Of a stretch of 42,571 nucleotides of DNA, positions 16,788 to 25,787 are shown one piece after another; positions within the stretch are counted from its first letter, which is position 1; every line of letters begins with the position of its first letter. The position numbers and the translations under genes were made by a program. A model generated the notes under the pieces. It saw nothing but the letters and a program-made list of their open reading frames with translations, was not told the origin of the DNA and made no database searches. The stretch comes from Chlorobium sp. Its GTDB lineage: Bacteria > Bacteroidota > Chlorobiia > Chlorobiales > Chlorobiaceae. The stretch spans positions 1 to 42,571 of the forward strand of contig SZYA01000020.1 of NCBI GenBank assembly GCA_005843815.1, written 5' to 3'.

Positions 16788-18197
16788 ATGATTATTCCTG
16801 TGATTCTCAGTGGTGGTTCTGGTACCCGGCTTTGGCCTCTCTCCCGTGCGCTGTATCCAAAACAGTTGCTCTCGCTGACCGGTGAAAACACCATGCTGCA
16901 GGATACGGTCTATCGTCTCGCTTCACTTGAAGGGCGCGGGCCGCTCTATTGTGTCTGCAACGAGAGCCACCGATTTCTGGTGGCAGAGCAGTTGCATGAG
17001 ACAGGCGCTGAGCTCGGAGAGATAATTCTTGAGCCTGTCGGGCGCAATACTGCCCCTGCCGCTGCCATTTCGGCCATGCTGGTCAGCAAAAAGTATCCAG
17101 GAGCACTGATGCTGGTGTTGCCTGCTGACCATGTTATTCTCGATTCGGCGGCCTTCAGCGCTGCTGTTGCCGCAGGTAGGGAAGCGGCAGAAAAGGGTAA
17201 ACTTGTTACTTTTGGTATTCTCCCGAGTGCGCCTGAAACTGGTTACGGCTATATCAGGGCAACAGTTCAGAGCGACAGTGTGGTCTATCCGGTGCTTGAG
17301 TTCGTCGAAAAGCCTGACAGGCAGACGGCGGAGCGTTACCTTGCCTCCGGTGGCTACTTCTGGAACAGCGGCATATTTCTTTTTAAGGCCGAGAGCTATC
17401 TTGACGAACTTGAAGCCTATGCTCCTGAAATGGTTGTTGCCTGCCGGGAGACCCTCGAAAAATCGGCTGAAGATCTGGACTTTTTGCGTCTTGATGCAGC
17501 GGCATTCAGTGCCTCTCCTTCCGATTCGATTGACTATGCCGTGATGGAGAAGACAGCCAGGGCAGCTTTGGTGCCACTTGATGCTGGCTGGAATGATGTC
17601 GGCGCATGGTCTGCGCTCTGGGATGTCGAGAAGTCCGATGTCTCCGGCAATATCAAGAAGGGTGATGTAATGGTGCATGATGTTAAAAACTGCTACATCC
17701 ATGCCACCAGTCGCCTTGTTACAGCCGTTGGACTTGAAGGGCACATTATTGTTGAGACTTCGGACGCAGTGCTTGTTGCCTCACGGGAGGCTGTTCAGGA
17801 TGTCAAGGTGCTGGTTGAGGAGTTGAAGCGGAGTGAGCGGGATGAAGCGTTGACCCATCGCAGGGTATGCAGGCCTTGGGGGACTTATGAAACGGTTGAT
17901 GAGTCAGAGCGCTTCAAGGTCAAGCGCATTACGGTAAACCCCGGCGCAGCACTTTCGCTGCAAAAACATAATTTTCGTGCCGAACACTGGATTGTGGTGA
18001 AGGGAGTGGCTCTTGTTACCGTGGACACACAAAAAATTACACTTTGCGAGGATCAGTCAACCTATATTCCTGTCGGTGCATTGCATCGTCTGGAGAATAC
18101 TGGAACAACTCCGCTGGAACTGATTGAAGTACAGACAGGCAGTTATCTTGGAGAGGATGATATTGTTCGGATCAATGACCGGTATGGTCGTCAGTAG
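16788..18197 (+). CDS. manC: Mannose-1-phosphate guanylyltransferase / mannose-6-phosphate isomerase
   Basis: ManC-type proteins make GDP-mannose; the bifunctional form also isomerises fructose-6-phosphate to mannose-6-phosphate. The 469-residue product has the nucleotidyltransferase motif SGGSGTRLWPLSRALYPKQLL at the N-terminus, LEPVGRNTAPA near residue 82, LVLPADHVI near 107, and FVEKPD near 165. A C-terminal type II phosphomannose-isomerase cupin begins near RPWGTYETVDESERFKVKRI (about 365) with SLQKHNFRAEHWIVVKG. The ATG at 16788 is used rather than a TTG six bases upstream. It ends the nucleotide-sugar run; a 146-base gap follows. Confidence 0.95.
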   Translation: MIIPVILSGGSGTRLWPLSRALYPKQLLSLTGENTMLQDTVYRLASLEGRGPLYCVCNESHRFLVAEQLHETGAELGEIILEPVGRNTAPAAAISAMLVSKKYPGALMLVLPADHVILDSAAFSAAVAAGREAAEKGKLVTFGILPSAPETGYGYIRATVQSDSVVYPVLEFVEKPDRQTAERYLASGGYFWNSGIFLFKAESYLDELEAYAPEMVVACRETLEKSAEDLDFLRLDAAAFSASPSDSIDYAVMEKTARAALVPLDAGWNDVGAWSALWDVEKSDVSGNIKKGDVMVHDVKNCYIHATSRLVTAVGLEGHIIVETSDAVLVASREAVQDVKVLVEELKRSERDEALTHRRVCRPWGTYETVDESERFKVKRITVNPGAALSLQKHNFRAEHWIVVKGVALVTVDTQKITLCEDQSTYIPVGALHRLENTGTTPLELIEVQTGSYLGEDDIVRINDRYGRQ

Positions 18198-18343
18198 CGT
18201 GAATGATCATGAAGGGTTGCGTTATCGGTTAAAAAGATATCAGGAACATCTTCTGTTTTCCTTTGCTTTGATAGCATGAATAAATATATTACATTTCCAA
18301 CGTATTGTTTTTGTTATGCGATAACTCTAAATGGCGGTGAAAT

Positions 18344-18568
18344 ATGGCTGAAGAAACGAAAGCATCTGGAGCATCTGGTCAAGATCAGCAGAAGCAAAGC
18401 GATTTTGGTAAAGGAGATTTTTCTACTATCCTTGTTGGTGTTGGCTCCCTTATTGACGGCGCGATTGATCCGGTGAGCAAGGCTATTGCCCTGGCGCTTG
18501 ACTCTCTTACGACGGTTGCCAAGCAGGTGCTTGAAGGTGTTAACTCTACGCTTGGTGGCAAGAAATAA
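18344..18568 (+). CDS. Probable chlorosome envelope protein of the CsmB/CsmF type
   Basis: This 74-residue protein has a short hydrophilic N-terminus (MAEETKASGASGQDQQKQSD), then an amphipathic-to-hydrophobic helix region (FSTILVGVGSLIDGAIDPVSKAIALAL, DSLTTVAKQVLEGVNSTLGGKK). It lacks a signal peptide. Size, alternating small hydrophobic residues, the IxPVSKA-type segment and the Gly/Lys-Lys end resemble what I remember of chlorosome envelope proteins B and F, which sit in the lipid monolayer around the bacteriochlorophyll aggregate. The host synthesises chlorosome pigments (bchV in this window). It is monocistronic, has a GGTGA ribosome-binding site and is followed by a terminator, as expected for an abundant structural protein. 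The family call is by resemblance only. Confidence 0.55.
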   Translation: MAEETKASGASGQDQQKQSDFGKGDFSTILVGVGSLIDGAIDPVSKAIALALDSLTTVAKQVLEGVNSTLGGKK

Positions 18569-18614
18569 GCGTCGAAAGGCGTTGGCATCCAGGCTCTGTT
18601 TATACTTCATTTCA

Positions 18615-18655
18615 GGCAAGCTTTTCGTTTCTTGAAAGGCTTGCCTCTCTTGTTT
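18615..18655 (+). terminator. Probable terminator after the CsmB-like gene
   Basis: GGCAAGC (18615-18621) pairs with GCTTGCC (18639-18645), and the arms continue inward through TTTTC and GAAAG. The hairpin is followed by a pyrimidine-rich TCTCTTGTTT rather than a pure T-run, so termination is likely but not certain. Confidence 0.65.
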
Positions 18656-18728
18656 CAGCTCTTATGGGTGTAATATTTTCAATGGCAGGTACTGAGCCCT
18701 GCATTCGACTGAATGATCAAGAAAAGCT

Positions 18729-21700
18729 ATGAATGCCAAATTTGTTGAGTATCCCTCAAATCTCTCATACAGCGCGGTAGAGGCAGATATTCTGGCCTAC
18801 TGGAATGAACAGGGGATTTTTCACAAAAGCCTTGACGGGCGATCGTCCGACAAGCTCTTCTCCTTTTATGAAGGGCCACCGACGGTCAACGGAAAGCCTG
18901 GGGTTCACCATGTGTTCAGCCGTACCATCAAGGATATTGTCTGTCGCTACAAGACCATGCAGGGCTACCGGGTTCCCCGCAAGGCTGGTTGGGATACTCA
19001 TGGACTCCCGGTGGAGATTGCTGTGGAGAAGAAACTGGGTTTGAAGAACAAGTCGCAGGTCGTTGACTATGGCGATGCTGAGTTCAATGCCGAAGCACGG
19101 GCACTCGTCTATCACCACATTGATGATAACCGGGAAGGGTGGGGGAAGCTGACCGAGCGGATGGGATACTGGGTTGATATGGATAATCCCTACATCACCT
19201 GCACCAATGACTATATCGAATCGGTCTGGTGGGCCCTGAAAACTATTTTCGACAAGGGGCTGATCTACAAAGACTATAAAATTGTGCCGCAGGATCCAAA
19301 ATCCGAGACGGTGCTCAGTTCGCATGAGCTGGCCCTGGGGTACAAAGAGGTGAAAGACCCGAGTATCTATGTCAAGTTCAAGCTTCGCGGGGCTGAAGAG
19401 TCATTTCTTGTCTGGACAACGACGCCGTGGACACTCATCTCAAATGTAGCGCTTTGCGTTGGATCGGATATTGACTACGTAAAGGTCTGTCATGCTGAGA
19501 GTGGAGAGACGCTGATTCTTGCCAAATCGCGCCTGCAGGTGCTTCTTGAGAAGAATGAAGAGGGTGAATCACTCTGGAAGGTTGTTGCCGAGCTGAAAGG
19601 AAGTGATCTTGAAGGTATGGAGTATGAGCCGCTCTTTACCTACATCCAGCCTGAAAAAAAGTGCTGGTATGTCACGGCAGGCTCTTTTGTCTCCACAGAG
19701 GATGGCACCGGTATTGTCCATATTGCTCCTGCCTTTGGTGCCGATGACTATGAGATTGCCAAAACATACGATTTGCCTATGCTTCAACCGGTGGCCCGGA
19801 ATGGCTGCTTTACGGCTGAGGTGAGCGACTATGACGGCATGTTTTTTAAGGATACCGATCCGCTCATTATCAAACAGCTCAAAGGTGCGGGAAAGTTATA
19901 CCGCAAGGAGATCATTACCCACACCTACCCCTATTCGTGGCGTTACGATGTGCCGGTAATCTACTATGCCCGCGAATCATGGTATATCAGAACAACCTCG
20001 ATAGCTCCCCGCATGGTGGAGCTTAATAAAACTATCAACTGGTGCCCTCCCGAGATAGGGACAGGTCGTTTCGGTAACTGGCTGGAGGAGAACAAGGACT
20101 GGGCGCTCTCCCGTGAACGATTCTGGGGTTCTCCTCTGCCACTCTGGGTTTCCGAGGATTTTGTTATTGGCGATGATGCCTCTTCGGGCAAAATGTTTGC
20201 TGTTGGTTCCATTGCGGAGTTGCGGGAGGGATTTATAGATATTGACGGGGAGCGGCTCTTGCTTGCCGATGCGCTCGACTGGGAGCTGGTGGAGCTTGAT
20301 CTGCACAAGCCTTTTGTTGACAGGGTCTATTTTATCAGGAATGGCAAGCGCTTTAACCGGACGCCCGAGCTGGTCGATGTCTGGTTCGACAGCGGCTCCA
20401 TGCCCTTTGCCCAGTTACACTATCCGTTTGAGAATCGAGAGCTGTTCGACAAGATGTTTCCGGCAGATTTCATTGCCGAGGGGGTCGATCAGACCAGGGG
20501 ATGGTTCTACACGCTCCATGCCATTGCAACCCTTATTTTTGACAAGCCAGCTTATAAAAACCTGATTGTCAATGGCCATATTCTTGACAAATCCGGCCAG
20601 AAGATGTCGAAGTCGAAAGGCAACATGGTTGATCCTTTTGAGACGATGGAGCGTTACGGGGCCGATGCACTTCGCTGGTATCTGATGGTGAGCAGCCCTC
20701 CATGGAGACCGAAATCGTTCAATACGGCGGAGATTGAGGAGGAGCAGCGCAAGTTTTTCCGGGCCTTTATCAACAGCTACAACTTTTTTGTGCTTTATGC
20801 CAATGTTGATGGTTTTACCTTTGCCGATCCTGAAATAGCTCTTCAGGGGCGCTCCGAGCTGGATCGCTGGGTACTCTCCTGCCTGAACACGCTGATTGAT
20901 ACGGTACATCTCCGCATGGAGCAGTACGACATTACCGGCGCAGTCAGGCTGATTCATGATTTTACCGTTGATGACCTTTCCAACTGGTATATCCGTCGTT
21001 CAAGAAAGCGCTTCTGGAAAAGCGACATGGGGCCGGACAAGATTGCCGCCTATCAGACGCTCTATCGTGCACTGGAGACGGTGGCAAAGTTGCTGGCACC
21101 TGTCACCCCGTTTCTGGCGGATTGGATCTATCTTAATCTGAACGGGATAAGCCGACTTGAACCCTGTGAGTCGGTTCATCTTGCCGATTTCCCCCGGCTT
21201 CATCTTGACGCGATTGATCGGCCACTTGAGCATCGCATGAAAAAAGCGCAAATTATCACCTCGCTGGTGCGCACGATGCGCGAAAAGGCCTCCATCAAGG
21301 TTCGTCAGCCGCTCAGGCGTATTTTGCTCTCTGTGAGTGACGATGCGGTAAGAGAAGAGTATCGGCTGGTTGCCGAAATTATTCTGGAAGAGGTTAATGT
21401 ACAGAAGATAGAGTATATCGAAGAGGATGGCTCTGTGATCAGCAAAAAGGTCAAAGCAAACTTTAAAACTCTTGGCCCCCGTTTTGGCAAGGAGATGAAA
21501 GCTTTGGCGGAAGCCATCAGGATGATGAGCCATAAACAGATTGCACGCCTGGAAAAAGAGCGCCATCTTTCGCTTGAGCTCGATGGCAGGGTATTTGAGC
21601 TGAATCGTGAAGATGTGGAGATCATGCACGAAGATATTGAAGGGTGGCTTGTGGCATCCGATGACGCTCATGGTATTATGGTGGCGCTCGACACGGAGAT

Positions 21701-21971
21701 GACCGAAGAGCTGGAGATGCTTGGCAATGCTCGTGAACTTGTCAGTCGTATCCAAACCGATCGCAAAGGGAATGGTTTTGCGATTACCGACAGGATTACT
21801 ATATACATCAGGACTTCAAAAGAGCTTTGGAGTGCAATTGCGTTCAATGAAGCATATATCAAGGAAGAGACTCTTGCGTTGTCTCTTGAGGATGGTATGC
21901 CACGTCCAGGGATATCGTATGTGATAAATGGTCACGAATGTGAGCTATTACTTGATAAATATTGCAGTTAA
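18729..21971 (+). CDS. ileS: Isoleucyl-tRNA synthetase
   Basis: IleS charges tRNA-Ile with isoleucine. The 1080-residue product has a class I catalytic core with the HIGH-region [19 protein letters not shown] near residue 51, [18 protein letters not shown], the editing (CP1) domain with the [11 protein letters not shown] motif near 235, the second signature FDSGSMPF near 560 and KMSKSKGN near 624. The C-terminal region is long and lacks the CxxC zinc knuckle of E. coli-like enzymes. Length and the HHVF variant suggest the type 2 (eukaryote/archaea-like) IleS group, which is associated with mupirocin resistance in other bacteria; that is family knowledge, not shown here. Confidence 0.96.
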   Translation: MNAKFVEYPSNLSYSAVEADILAYWNEQGIFHKSLDGRSSDKLFSFYEGPPTVNGKPGVHHVFSRTIKDIVCRYKTMQGYRVPRKAGWDTHGLPVEIAVEKKLGLKNKSQVVDYGDAEFNAEARALVYHHIDDNREGWGKLTERMGYWVDMDNPYITCTNDYIESVWWALKTIFDKGLIYKDYKIVPQDPKSETVLSSHELALGYKEVKDPSIYVKFKLRGAEESFLVWTTTPWTLISNVALCVGSDIDYVKVCHAESGETLILAKSRLQVLLEKNEEGESLWKVVAELKGSDLEGMEYEPLFTYIQPEKKCWYVTAGSFVSTEDGTGIVHIAPAFGADDYEIAKTYDLPMLQPVARNGCFTAEVSDYDGMFFKDTDPLIIKQLKGAGKLYRKEIITHTYPYSWRYDVPVIYYARESWYIRTTSIAPRMVELNKTINWCPPEIGTGRFGNWLEENKDWALSRERFWGSPLPLWVSEDFVIGDDASSGKMFAVGSIAELREGFIDIDGERLLLADALDWELVELDLHKPFVDRVYFIRNGKRFNRTPELVDVWFDSGSMPFAQLHYPFENRELFDKMFPADFIAEGVDQTRGWFYTLHAIATLIFDKPAYKNLIVNGHILDKSGQKMSKSKGNMVDPFETMERYGADALRWYLMVSSPPWRPKSFNTAEIEEEQRKFFRAFINSYNFFVLYANVDGFTFADPEIALQGRSELDRWVLSCLNTLIDTVHLRMEQYDITGAVRLIHDFTVDDLSNWYIRRSRKRFWKSDMGPDKIAAYQTLYRALETVAKLLAPVTPFLADWIYLNLNGISRLEPCESVHLADFPRLHLDAIDRPLEHRMKKAQIITSLVRTMREKASIKVRQPLRRILLSVSDDAVREEYRLVAEIILEEVNVQKIEYIEEDGSVISKKVKANFKTLGPRFGKEMKALAEAIRMMSHKQIARLEKERHLSLELDGRVFELNREDVEIMHEDIEGWLVASDDAHGIMVALDTEMTEELEMLGNARELVSRIQTDRKGNGFAITDRITIYIRTSKELWSAIAFNEAYIKEETLALSLEDGMPRPGISYVINGHECELLLDKYCS

Positions 21972-22046
21972 TGGTATCTTTAGTGGGGGTATTCTGAGCG
22001 GGCTTTTTTATGAAATTCTGTTGGTAACAAGAAAACAAGATCTATT

Positions 22047-22481
22047 ATGGTAAAAAAAAATGAGAGCGCTTTCAGCAAAGAGAGTGAAATAATTGAAGAG
22101 CCCATCTTGACGAAAACGTATTTGACTGATGAAGAACTTGAACATTTCCGGGTTCTGTTACTCAAAAGACGTGAGGAGGTGCTGCGTGATCTCGATATTC
22201 TGCGCTCCTCGCTTTCCGACGAAAACGTGGAAGATTCAATCAATTCAAACTATTCCATGCACATGGCCGATCACGGTACCGATACCATGGATCGGGAACA
22301 GCGCTTTATGTTTATAGCTCGTGACGAAAAGTATATCAACTACATTGATCAGGCTCTTGACCGGATCAGGAACCGCACTTACGGGATTTGTATCAAGTCG
22401 GGCAAGCCTATACCCAAGAAGAGACTTGAGGCGGTGCCCCACACCTCAGTAAGGATTGAGTTCAAGCAGGGGAAAAAATAG
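22047..22481 (+). CDS. DksA/TraR-family protein without a complete zinc site
   Basis: The 144-residue protein has the DksA layout: an N-terminal coiled coil (LTDEELEHFRVLLLKRREEVLRDLDILRSSL), a loop with SMHMADHGTDTMDREQ, a second helix, and the C-terminal YGICIKSGKPIPKKRLEAVPHTSVRIEFKQ. Canonical DksA has four cysteines in the latter part; only the first remains here, so zinc binding is unlikely. Similar cysteine-poor members are common in the Bacteroidetes/Chlorobi group. The DksA acidic coiled-coil tip (DxxDxA) is not clearly present either. DksA-type proteins bind the RNA polymerase secondary channel; whether this one does is open. It follows ileS by 75 bases and converges on purF. Confidence 0.8.
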   Translation: MVKKNESAFSKESEIIEEPILTKTYLTDEELEHFRVLLLKRREEVLRDLDILRSSLSDENVEDSINSNYSMHMADHGTDTMDREQRFMFIARDEKYINYIDQALDRIRNRTYGICIKSGKPIPKKRLEAVPHTSVRIEFKQGKK

Positions 22482-22508
22482 CATTGGTAATTAACATCTA
22501 TCCACTTG

Positions 22509-24002
22509 TCAGTCGTTTTCCTCTTTATCAGTCGTAGCGTCACTGATTTGAATCGGATAGTCCCCGCTGAAACATGCGGTGCAGTAGCTGCATGTTTCGC
22601 CCTCAAAGGAGGGGACGCTGTTCATCAACCCCTCCATGGAGAGGTATTTCAATGAGTCCACCCCGATATACTCCCTGATTTTTTCAATCTCCTCTCCGGC
22701 GTTGTCAAGACTGTCGAACATGTGGGTAAGCAACTGTCGCTTGGTAGGAAAATCCATACCGTAGAAACAGGGGTTCGTTATGGGGGGAGAGCTGATGTGC
22801 AGATGAATTGCTGTTGGGTCAGCCTCACGAATCAGCCGGATCAGCATTTTCGCGGTTGTTCCCCGTACAATGGAGTCGTCTACAAGAATGATCGGTCGCC
22901 CTTGAAGTACTCCTCGCACAATATTGTATTTGGAACGAACCTTGATGTCACGGCTGTGAATGCCTGGCTGTATGAAGGTTCTTCCCACATAGTGGTTGCG
23001 GATAAGACCATGTTCAAATCTTGCCGGTTTCTTGTTTTTGAGGCTTTCCCTCACAAACCCGAGCGCGGCAGTGTTGGATGAGTCGGGCACACTGACAACG
23101 GTCAGCTCCTTCTCTCCGGGTTGATGCTCAATTGTTGACTCTCGTGCAAGATTTTTGCCAAGATTGCGCCTCACCTTGTCCACCGAATGGCCAAAAATAA
23201 AGCTGTCTGGACGAGAGAAGTAGACATATTCAAAAATGCAGCGGGCCTTGCGGGGTGAGGAGGGGAGGTAGAGCGATGTCAGTTTTTCGTTTGTAACAGC
23301 AAGATGGTCGATCAAAAGAATTTCGCCGGGCTCGATATCGCGGATATATTCCGCCTGGATGATATCAAAAGCGCAGGTTTCGCTGGCGACAATATAGGTC
23401 AGCTCACCGGTGAGCGGATCGACCTTTTTGCCAAGGGCAAGCGGCCTGAATCCATAGGGATCCCTCGCAGCGATCAACTGGTTATTGGCAAGAAGTACCA
23501 TCGAATATGCACCCTCAACCTGCGATAACGCTTCGTAAAGCTGGTGTATTGGCTCCTTTTGTCTGCTCCGTGCGGCAAGGTGAGGGATGATTTCGGTATC
23601 CGATGATGCCTGAAAGATCACTCCGAGTTCTGTCAGTTCACGCCGTAACGTACGGGAGTTGGTGAGGTTGCCGTTATGGGCTATGGCGAGACTTCCCGAT
23701 CGATAGGTGAGTGAAAATGGCTGGATATTGCTTGCCGATGACGAGGAGCCTGTGGTTGAATAACGGTTGTGTCCAATTGCGGCATAACCACCAAGGGTGT
23801 CAAAAATAGTCTCATCCCTGAAGACCTCAGCAACAAGACCCATCCCTTTATGTTGCTTGAAGAGCGTTCTTTTCTTGACCTTGTTATACTCCGCCACAAC
23901 AATACCTGCAGCCTCCTGTCCCCTGTGCTGGAGTGAGTAAAGTCCATAGAAGGTATCTTCTGCGGGAGTTTTTGAATTAAAAACGCCGAAAACTCCACAC
24001 AT
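22509..24002 (-). CDS. purF: Amidophosphoribosyltransferase
   Basis: PurF transfers ammonia from glutamine to PRPP in the first committed step of purine synthesis. The start at 24002 gives MCGVFGVF, so that Cys becomes the N-terminal nucleophile after removal of Met; upstream codons to 24050 are rejected on that ground. The 497-residue protein has the Ntn glutaminase domain (LQHRGQEAAGI, HNRYSTTG, NGNLTN), then the phosphoribosyltransferase domain with the PRPP loop IILVDDSIVRGTTAKM near residue 360. Cysteines in KARCIFEYVYF, NPCFYGMD and CSYCTACFSGDYP match the 4Fe-4S ligands of the B. subtilis-type enzyme, which is oxygen-sensitive. The gene stands alone on the minus strand, convergent with the DksA-like gene. 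Confidence 0.97.
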   Translation of the reverse strand: MCGVFGVFNSKTPAEDTFYGLYSLQHRGQEAAGIVVAEYNKVKKRTLFKQHKGMGLVAEVFRDETIFDTLGGYAAIGHNRYSTTGSSSSASNIQPFSLTYRSGSLAIAHNGNLTNSRTLRRELTELGVIFQASSDTEIIPHLAARSRQKEPIHQLYEALSQVEGAYSMVLLANNQLIAARDPYGFRPLALGKKVDPLTGELTYIVASETCAFDIIQAEYIRDIEPGEILLIDHLAVTNEKLTSLYLPSSPRKARCIFEYVYFSRPDSFIFGHSVDKVRRNLGKNLARESTIEHQPGEKELTVVSVPDSSNTAALGFVRESLKNKKPARFEHGLIRNHYVGRTFIQPGIHSRDIKVRSKYNIVRGVLQGRPIILVDDSIVRGTTAKMLIRLIREADPTAIHLHISSPPITNPCFYGMDFPTKRQLLTHMFDSLDNAGEEIEKIREYIGVDSLKYLSMEGLMNSVPSFEGETCSYCTACFSGDYPIQISDATTDKEEND

Positions 24003-24234
24003 AGGGCAAGGTATGTTAAAGTTGAGCAAACAGTCCAATTTGTCCATCACGCCTCATGAAGAGCATGAACATAACGATTCAGGTTGTCAATTGAAAGGGT
24101 GCAAAATCTTTTTAACCAGATGCGTAGTTTATCTGTAGCTTCTGCTCTCGCTTTCTCTTTGCTGTGAAATGCGGGAAATGTCATATATTGGCCTGCTGAA
24201 AATCATTGTATCCTGATGAAACGCTCAATTTTCC

Positions 24235-24753
24235 ATGCTGTCATTAACGATCGGGGAGCTCGTACAACGAGCCGGAAAGATAAGACTTGTTATTTCCGAT
24301 AATGATGGAGTTTTCACCGATACCGGTGTCTACTATTCGGATAGAGGGGAGGAGCTGAAACGCTATTCTATCAGGGATGGAATGGGCGTTGAGCGGCTCA
24401 GAAATATAGGTATTGAAACCTCTATCATGACCGGGGAGATCTCCCCAAGTCTCAGGAAACGGGCTGAAAAGCTCGGGATGAAACGGCTCTATCTTGGAGT
24501 CAAGGACAAGCTCTCCATGGTTGAAACCGTTCTGGCTGAGACCGGACTTCTACGTTGTGAGCTGGCCTATATCGGTGATGATGTCAATGACGTGGCGATT
24601 ATGGAGGAGATAGCGAAGGAGGGTTTGACGGGTTCTCCTTGTGATGCTACGCATTTTGTTGAGCCATGCAGCCACTACAAGGCCAGAGCCAATGGCGGCC
24701 ATGGAGCATTTCGCGACTTTGCAGAGTGGCTTATTATGCTGAGAAATTCCTGA
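24235..24753 (+). CDS. KdsC-like HAD phosphatase
   Basis: The 172-residue protein is a cap-less HAD phosphatase of the KdsC type. It has the nucleophile loop LVISDNDGVFTDTGVYY (Asp22, Asp24), the GMGVERLRNIGI and TGEISPSLRKRAEKLG segments, LGVKDKL, and the metal-binding IGDDVNDVAIME near residue 112. KdsC removes phosphate from Kdo-8-phosphate; homologues act on sialic-acid-type 9-phosphates. It is next to a NeuB-like synthase, so it may dephosphorylate that enzyme's product instead of Kdo-8-phosphate. The start is the ATG at 24235 after a 232-base divergent promoter region shared with purF; no ribosome-binding site is evident. Confidence 0.88.
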   Translation: MLSLTIGELVQRAGKIRLVISDNDGVFTDTGVYYSDRGEELKRYSIRDGMGVERLRNIGIETSIMTGEISPSLRKRAEKLGMKRLYLGVKDKLSMVETVLAETGLLRCELAYIGDDVNDVAIMEEIAKEGLTGSPCDATHFVEPCSHYKARANGGHGAFRDFAEWLIMLRNS

Positions 24754-24835
24754 GTATATTTTTTGTTTTTTTAACATCGATTCCTGACATTCCAATCAAA
24801 ATGTAATGAATGGTTCATTTTACCACTGTAATTAT

Positions 24836-25705
24836 ATGGCAGAAGTCACTATAGGGAACAGAATGGTTGGAGATCGCCATCCCGTCTTTGTAATTGCTGA
24901 AATCGGCATCAATCATAACGGTTCGATGGATGTGGCCAAAAAGCTTATTGAGGGGGCAGCCCAGGCGGGTTGTGATGCGGTCAAGTTTCAGAAGCGTACC
25001 CCTGAGCTTTGCGTGCCGAAAGATCAGCGCGACATTGAGCGTGATACACCCTGGGGTCGCATGAAGTACATCGACTATCGTTATAAGGTTGAGTTCGGGC
25101 GTGAGGAGTATCAGGAGATTGATCGATTCAGCAAGGAGCACGGTATCCTCTGGTTTGCATCCTGCTGGGATGAAGAGTCTGTTGACTTTATGGAACAGTT
25201 TGAGCCCCCCTGTTACAAGGCGGCATCAGCTTCACTGACGGATCTCCCCCTGCTGAAAAAGACAGCAGCGACGAACCGTCCACTGATCATCTCTACCGGC
25301 ATGTCAACGATGGATGAGGTTGAAAAAACGGTTGCAGAGCTTGGAACCGATAATCTTCTTATTGCCCATACCAACTCCACCTATCCCTCACCGATAGATG
25401 AACTGAATCTTCGGATGATCACCTCCCTCAAGGCGCTCTATCCCACGGTGCCGATTGGCTATTCAGGCCATGAAGTGGGGCTTTCAACCACGTGGGCTGC
25501 GGTGGCTCTTGGTGCCACCTTCGTTGAACGTCATGTTACCATTGACCGGGCGATGTGGGGGTCGGATCAGGCCGCTTCAGTAGAATTGTCGGGTATGGCG
25601 AGGCTTGTCTCCAACATTCGTGATATTGAAAAAGCGCTTGGTGATGGTGTCAAGCGCCTCTATGATGGCGAGGCGGCAGCACGCAAAAAGTTACGCAGGT
25701 CATAA
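24836..25705 (+). CDS. NeuB-family sugar-acid synthase lacking the SAF domain
   Basis: NeuB-type enzymes condense a hexosamine or its 6-phosphate with phosphoenolpyruvate to give a nonulosonic (sialic-like) acid. The 289-residue product keeps the TIM-barrel motifs: VIAEIGINHNGSMDVAKKLIE, AVKFQKRTPE, KAASASLTDLPLL, ISTGMSTMDE, HTNSTYP, IGYSGHEVG and FVERHVTIDR. It stops after the barrel; the C-terminal antifreeze-like SAF domain of about 60 residues, which shapes the active site in the NeuB dimer, is absent. An ATG at 24806 would add ten non-conserved residues. The KdsC-like phosphatase 80 bases upstream suggests a phosphorylated product. No CMP-transferase is in the window. Confidence 0.83.
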   Translation: MAEVTIGNRMVGDRHPVFVIAEIGINHNGSMDVAKKLIEGAAQAGCDAVKFQKRTPELCVPKDQRDIERDTPWGRMKYIDYRYKVEFGREEYQEIDRFSKEHGILWFASCWDEESVDFMEQFEPPCYKAASASLTDLPLLKKTAATNRPLIISTGMSTMDEVEKTVAELGTDNLLIAHTNSTYPSPIDELNLRMITSLKALYPTVPIGYSGHEVGLSTTWAAVALGATFVERHVTIDRAMWGSDQAASVELSGMARLVSNIRDIEKALGDGVKRLYDGEAAARKKLRRS

Positions 25706-25787
25706 TTAATTACCTTTTTTTGGAACGCTTGCAGTCACTTGCCGATGAACAAGCATCCATTCTTATAAATAAAGCAGACGATTCAAT

